From an uncultured bacterium (GTDB taxonomy: Bacteria; Armatimonadota; UBA5829; DSUL01), in the NCBI GenBank assembly GCA_937967775.1, contig CALCJH010000311.1, positions 1 to 5,586 of the forward strand: DNA of 5,586 nt, given 5' to 3'. The notes below the pieces were generated by a model. That model saw only the letters and a list, made by a program, of their open reading frames with translations, ran no database searches and was not told the DNA's origin. This document shows positions 5,155-5,586 of this stretch, in pieces (the stretch's first letter is position 1; each line of letters starts with the position of its first letter). Made by a program: the position numbers and the translations under genes.

Positions 5155-5586
5155 AGAACTTCGCTGTGACGGTCATCCTGGGCGGGCGTTCCGGCTCCAG
5201 CTGGATCAGGCTCTTCTGGCGGTCCAGAGCCAGAACACGGGTGCCTTCGGCTTCCACCCGCCGGATGGGCCGTCCCTCCGGATGGCGCAGCCGGAGCTCC
5301 AGCCTGGAGGGCGGATTGCGCTTCGGCGGCGCGATCACCGCCCGCATCTCCCCTACGGACACGCGGGATTCGATTCTCAGACTGACCGGCCCGAAGTAGG
5401 TCGGCATTCTGGCCGCCTCCACCACCTGCCCATCCGCCAGCCACTCCAGCGGCACCGCCGGGGCCAGTCGCAGCGTGTCATAGCCAATCTCGCTCAGCAG
5501 GCAGTGTCTCAGCCAGTTCACCCAGCAGCATTCGTCGGGCGTCTTGTAGAACGGCCCCCTGCCCAGTCCGAACGCGTCCACGGGAT
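5153..5586 (-). CDS. C-terminal part of a large putative glycoside hydrolase-like protein
   Basis: The frame is open from the window edge to TGA 5153-5155, giving the last 143 complete residues; the N-terminus lies outside. The visible GTG at 5579-5581 is internal, because the frame continues upstream. Seen in sequence: GRGPFYKTPDECCWVNWLRHCLL, then LRLAPAVPLEWLADGQ, then PTYFGPVSLRIES, then a beta-rich tail with LELRLRHPEGRPIRRVEAEG. From memory, this order (a last barrel helix with a PDE motif, a P-x-x-WL-x-xG turn, a TxxGxxSLxIxS strand and an LRLRxP strand) occurs at the C-termini of large uncharacterised bacterial proteins with an (alpha/alpha)6-barrel glycosidase-like fold followed by a beta-sandwich. 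Without the catalytic part neither family nor substrate can be named. It is directly upstream of the C45 gene (8-base gap) and is likely in the same operon. Confidence 0.6.
   Translation of the reverse strand, partial: PVDAFGLGRGPFYKTPDECCWVNWLRHCLLSEIGYDTLRLAPAVPLEWLADGQVVEAARMPTYFGPVSLRIESRVSVGEMRAVIAPPKRNPPSRLELRLRHPEGRPIRRVEAEGTRVLALDRQKSLIQLEPERPPRMTVTAKF

Noticed and set aside
5145..5444. 99-codon minus-strand frame inside the GH-like fragment
   Set aside because: It is an out-of-frame shadow, Gly/Ala/Arg-rich, within the coding frame that shows conserved motifs such as YKTPDE and TYFGPVSLRIES.
1..5586. CRISPR array, tRNA, rRNA, insertion sequence or toxin-antitoxin module
   Set aside because: No regularly spaced repeats, tRNA-like cloverleaf, rRNA signature, transposase motif or small paired genes were seen on either strand.

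Overview
This window is about 60% GC and looks like a free-living bacterium, most likely Armatimonadota (a planctomycete or similar lineage is the alternative). The best clue is the pseudopilin at 2034-2822. Its N-terminus runs through a prepilin cleavage motif into a stretch with [14 protein letters not shown] and then [11 protein letters not shown], a hallmark of the large pseudopilin families of Armatimonadota and PVC-type bacteria. The placement is inference from protein style; there is no rRNA or other marker here.

Every supported gene lies on the minus strand, so transcription runs from high to low coordinates. In that order: (1) the C-terminal part of a large glycoside-hydrolase-like protein, 5153-5586, cut by the window edge; (2) a secreted C45-type Ntn-hydrolase/acyltransferase, 3981-5144; (3) a secreted GH43-like five-bladed beta-propeller, 2888-3904; (4) a pseudopilin-type protein with a prepilin leader, 2034-2822; (5) a small cupin gene, 1621-2002, split by an apparent one-base insertion in a G run; (6) a zinc-less medium-chain dehydrogenase (MDR), 661-1608; then (7), after a 313-base gene-free gap, the start of an ABC-2 polysaccharide-export type permease, 1-347, cut by the other window edge. 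Genes 1 to 6 are separated by only 8-76 bases, each has a Shine-Dalgarno-like site, and they probably form one operon. The permease probably has its own promoter.

Read together, genes 1-3 look like envelope or extracellular enzymes acting on a carbohydrate-containing or acylated/amidated substrate. The cupin and the MDR look like a pair handling a small sugar-like or polyol metabolite inside the cell. A pseudopilin inside such a cluster is less usual and may be a surface or secretion component. The substrate cannot be named from this sequence.

Several starts are not ATG: TTG for the permease and the MDR, GTG for the cupin, and GTG or ATG for the C45 protein. The permease and the cupin 5' end are easily missed for this reason. 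No RNA genes, insertion sequences, CRISPR arrays or phage genes were seen.
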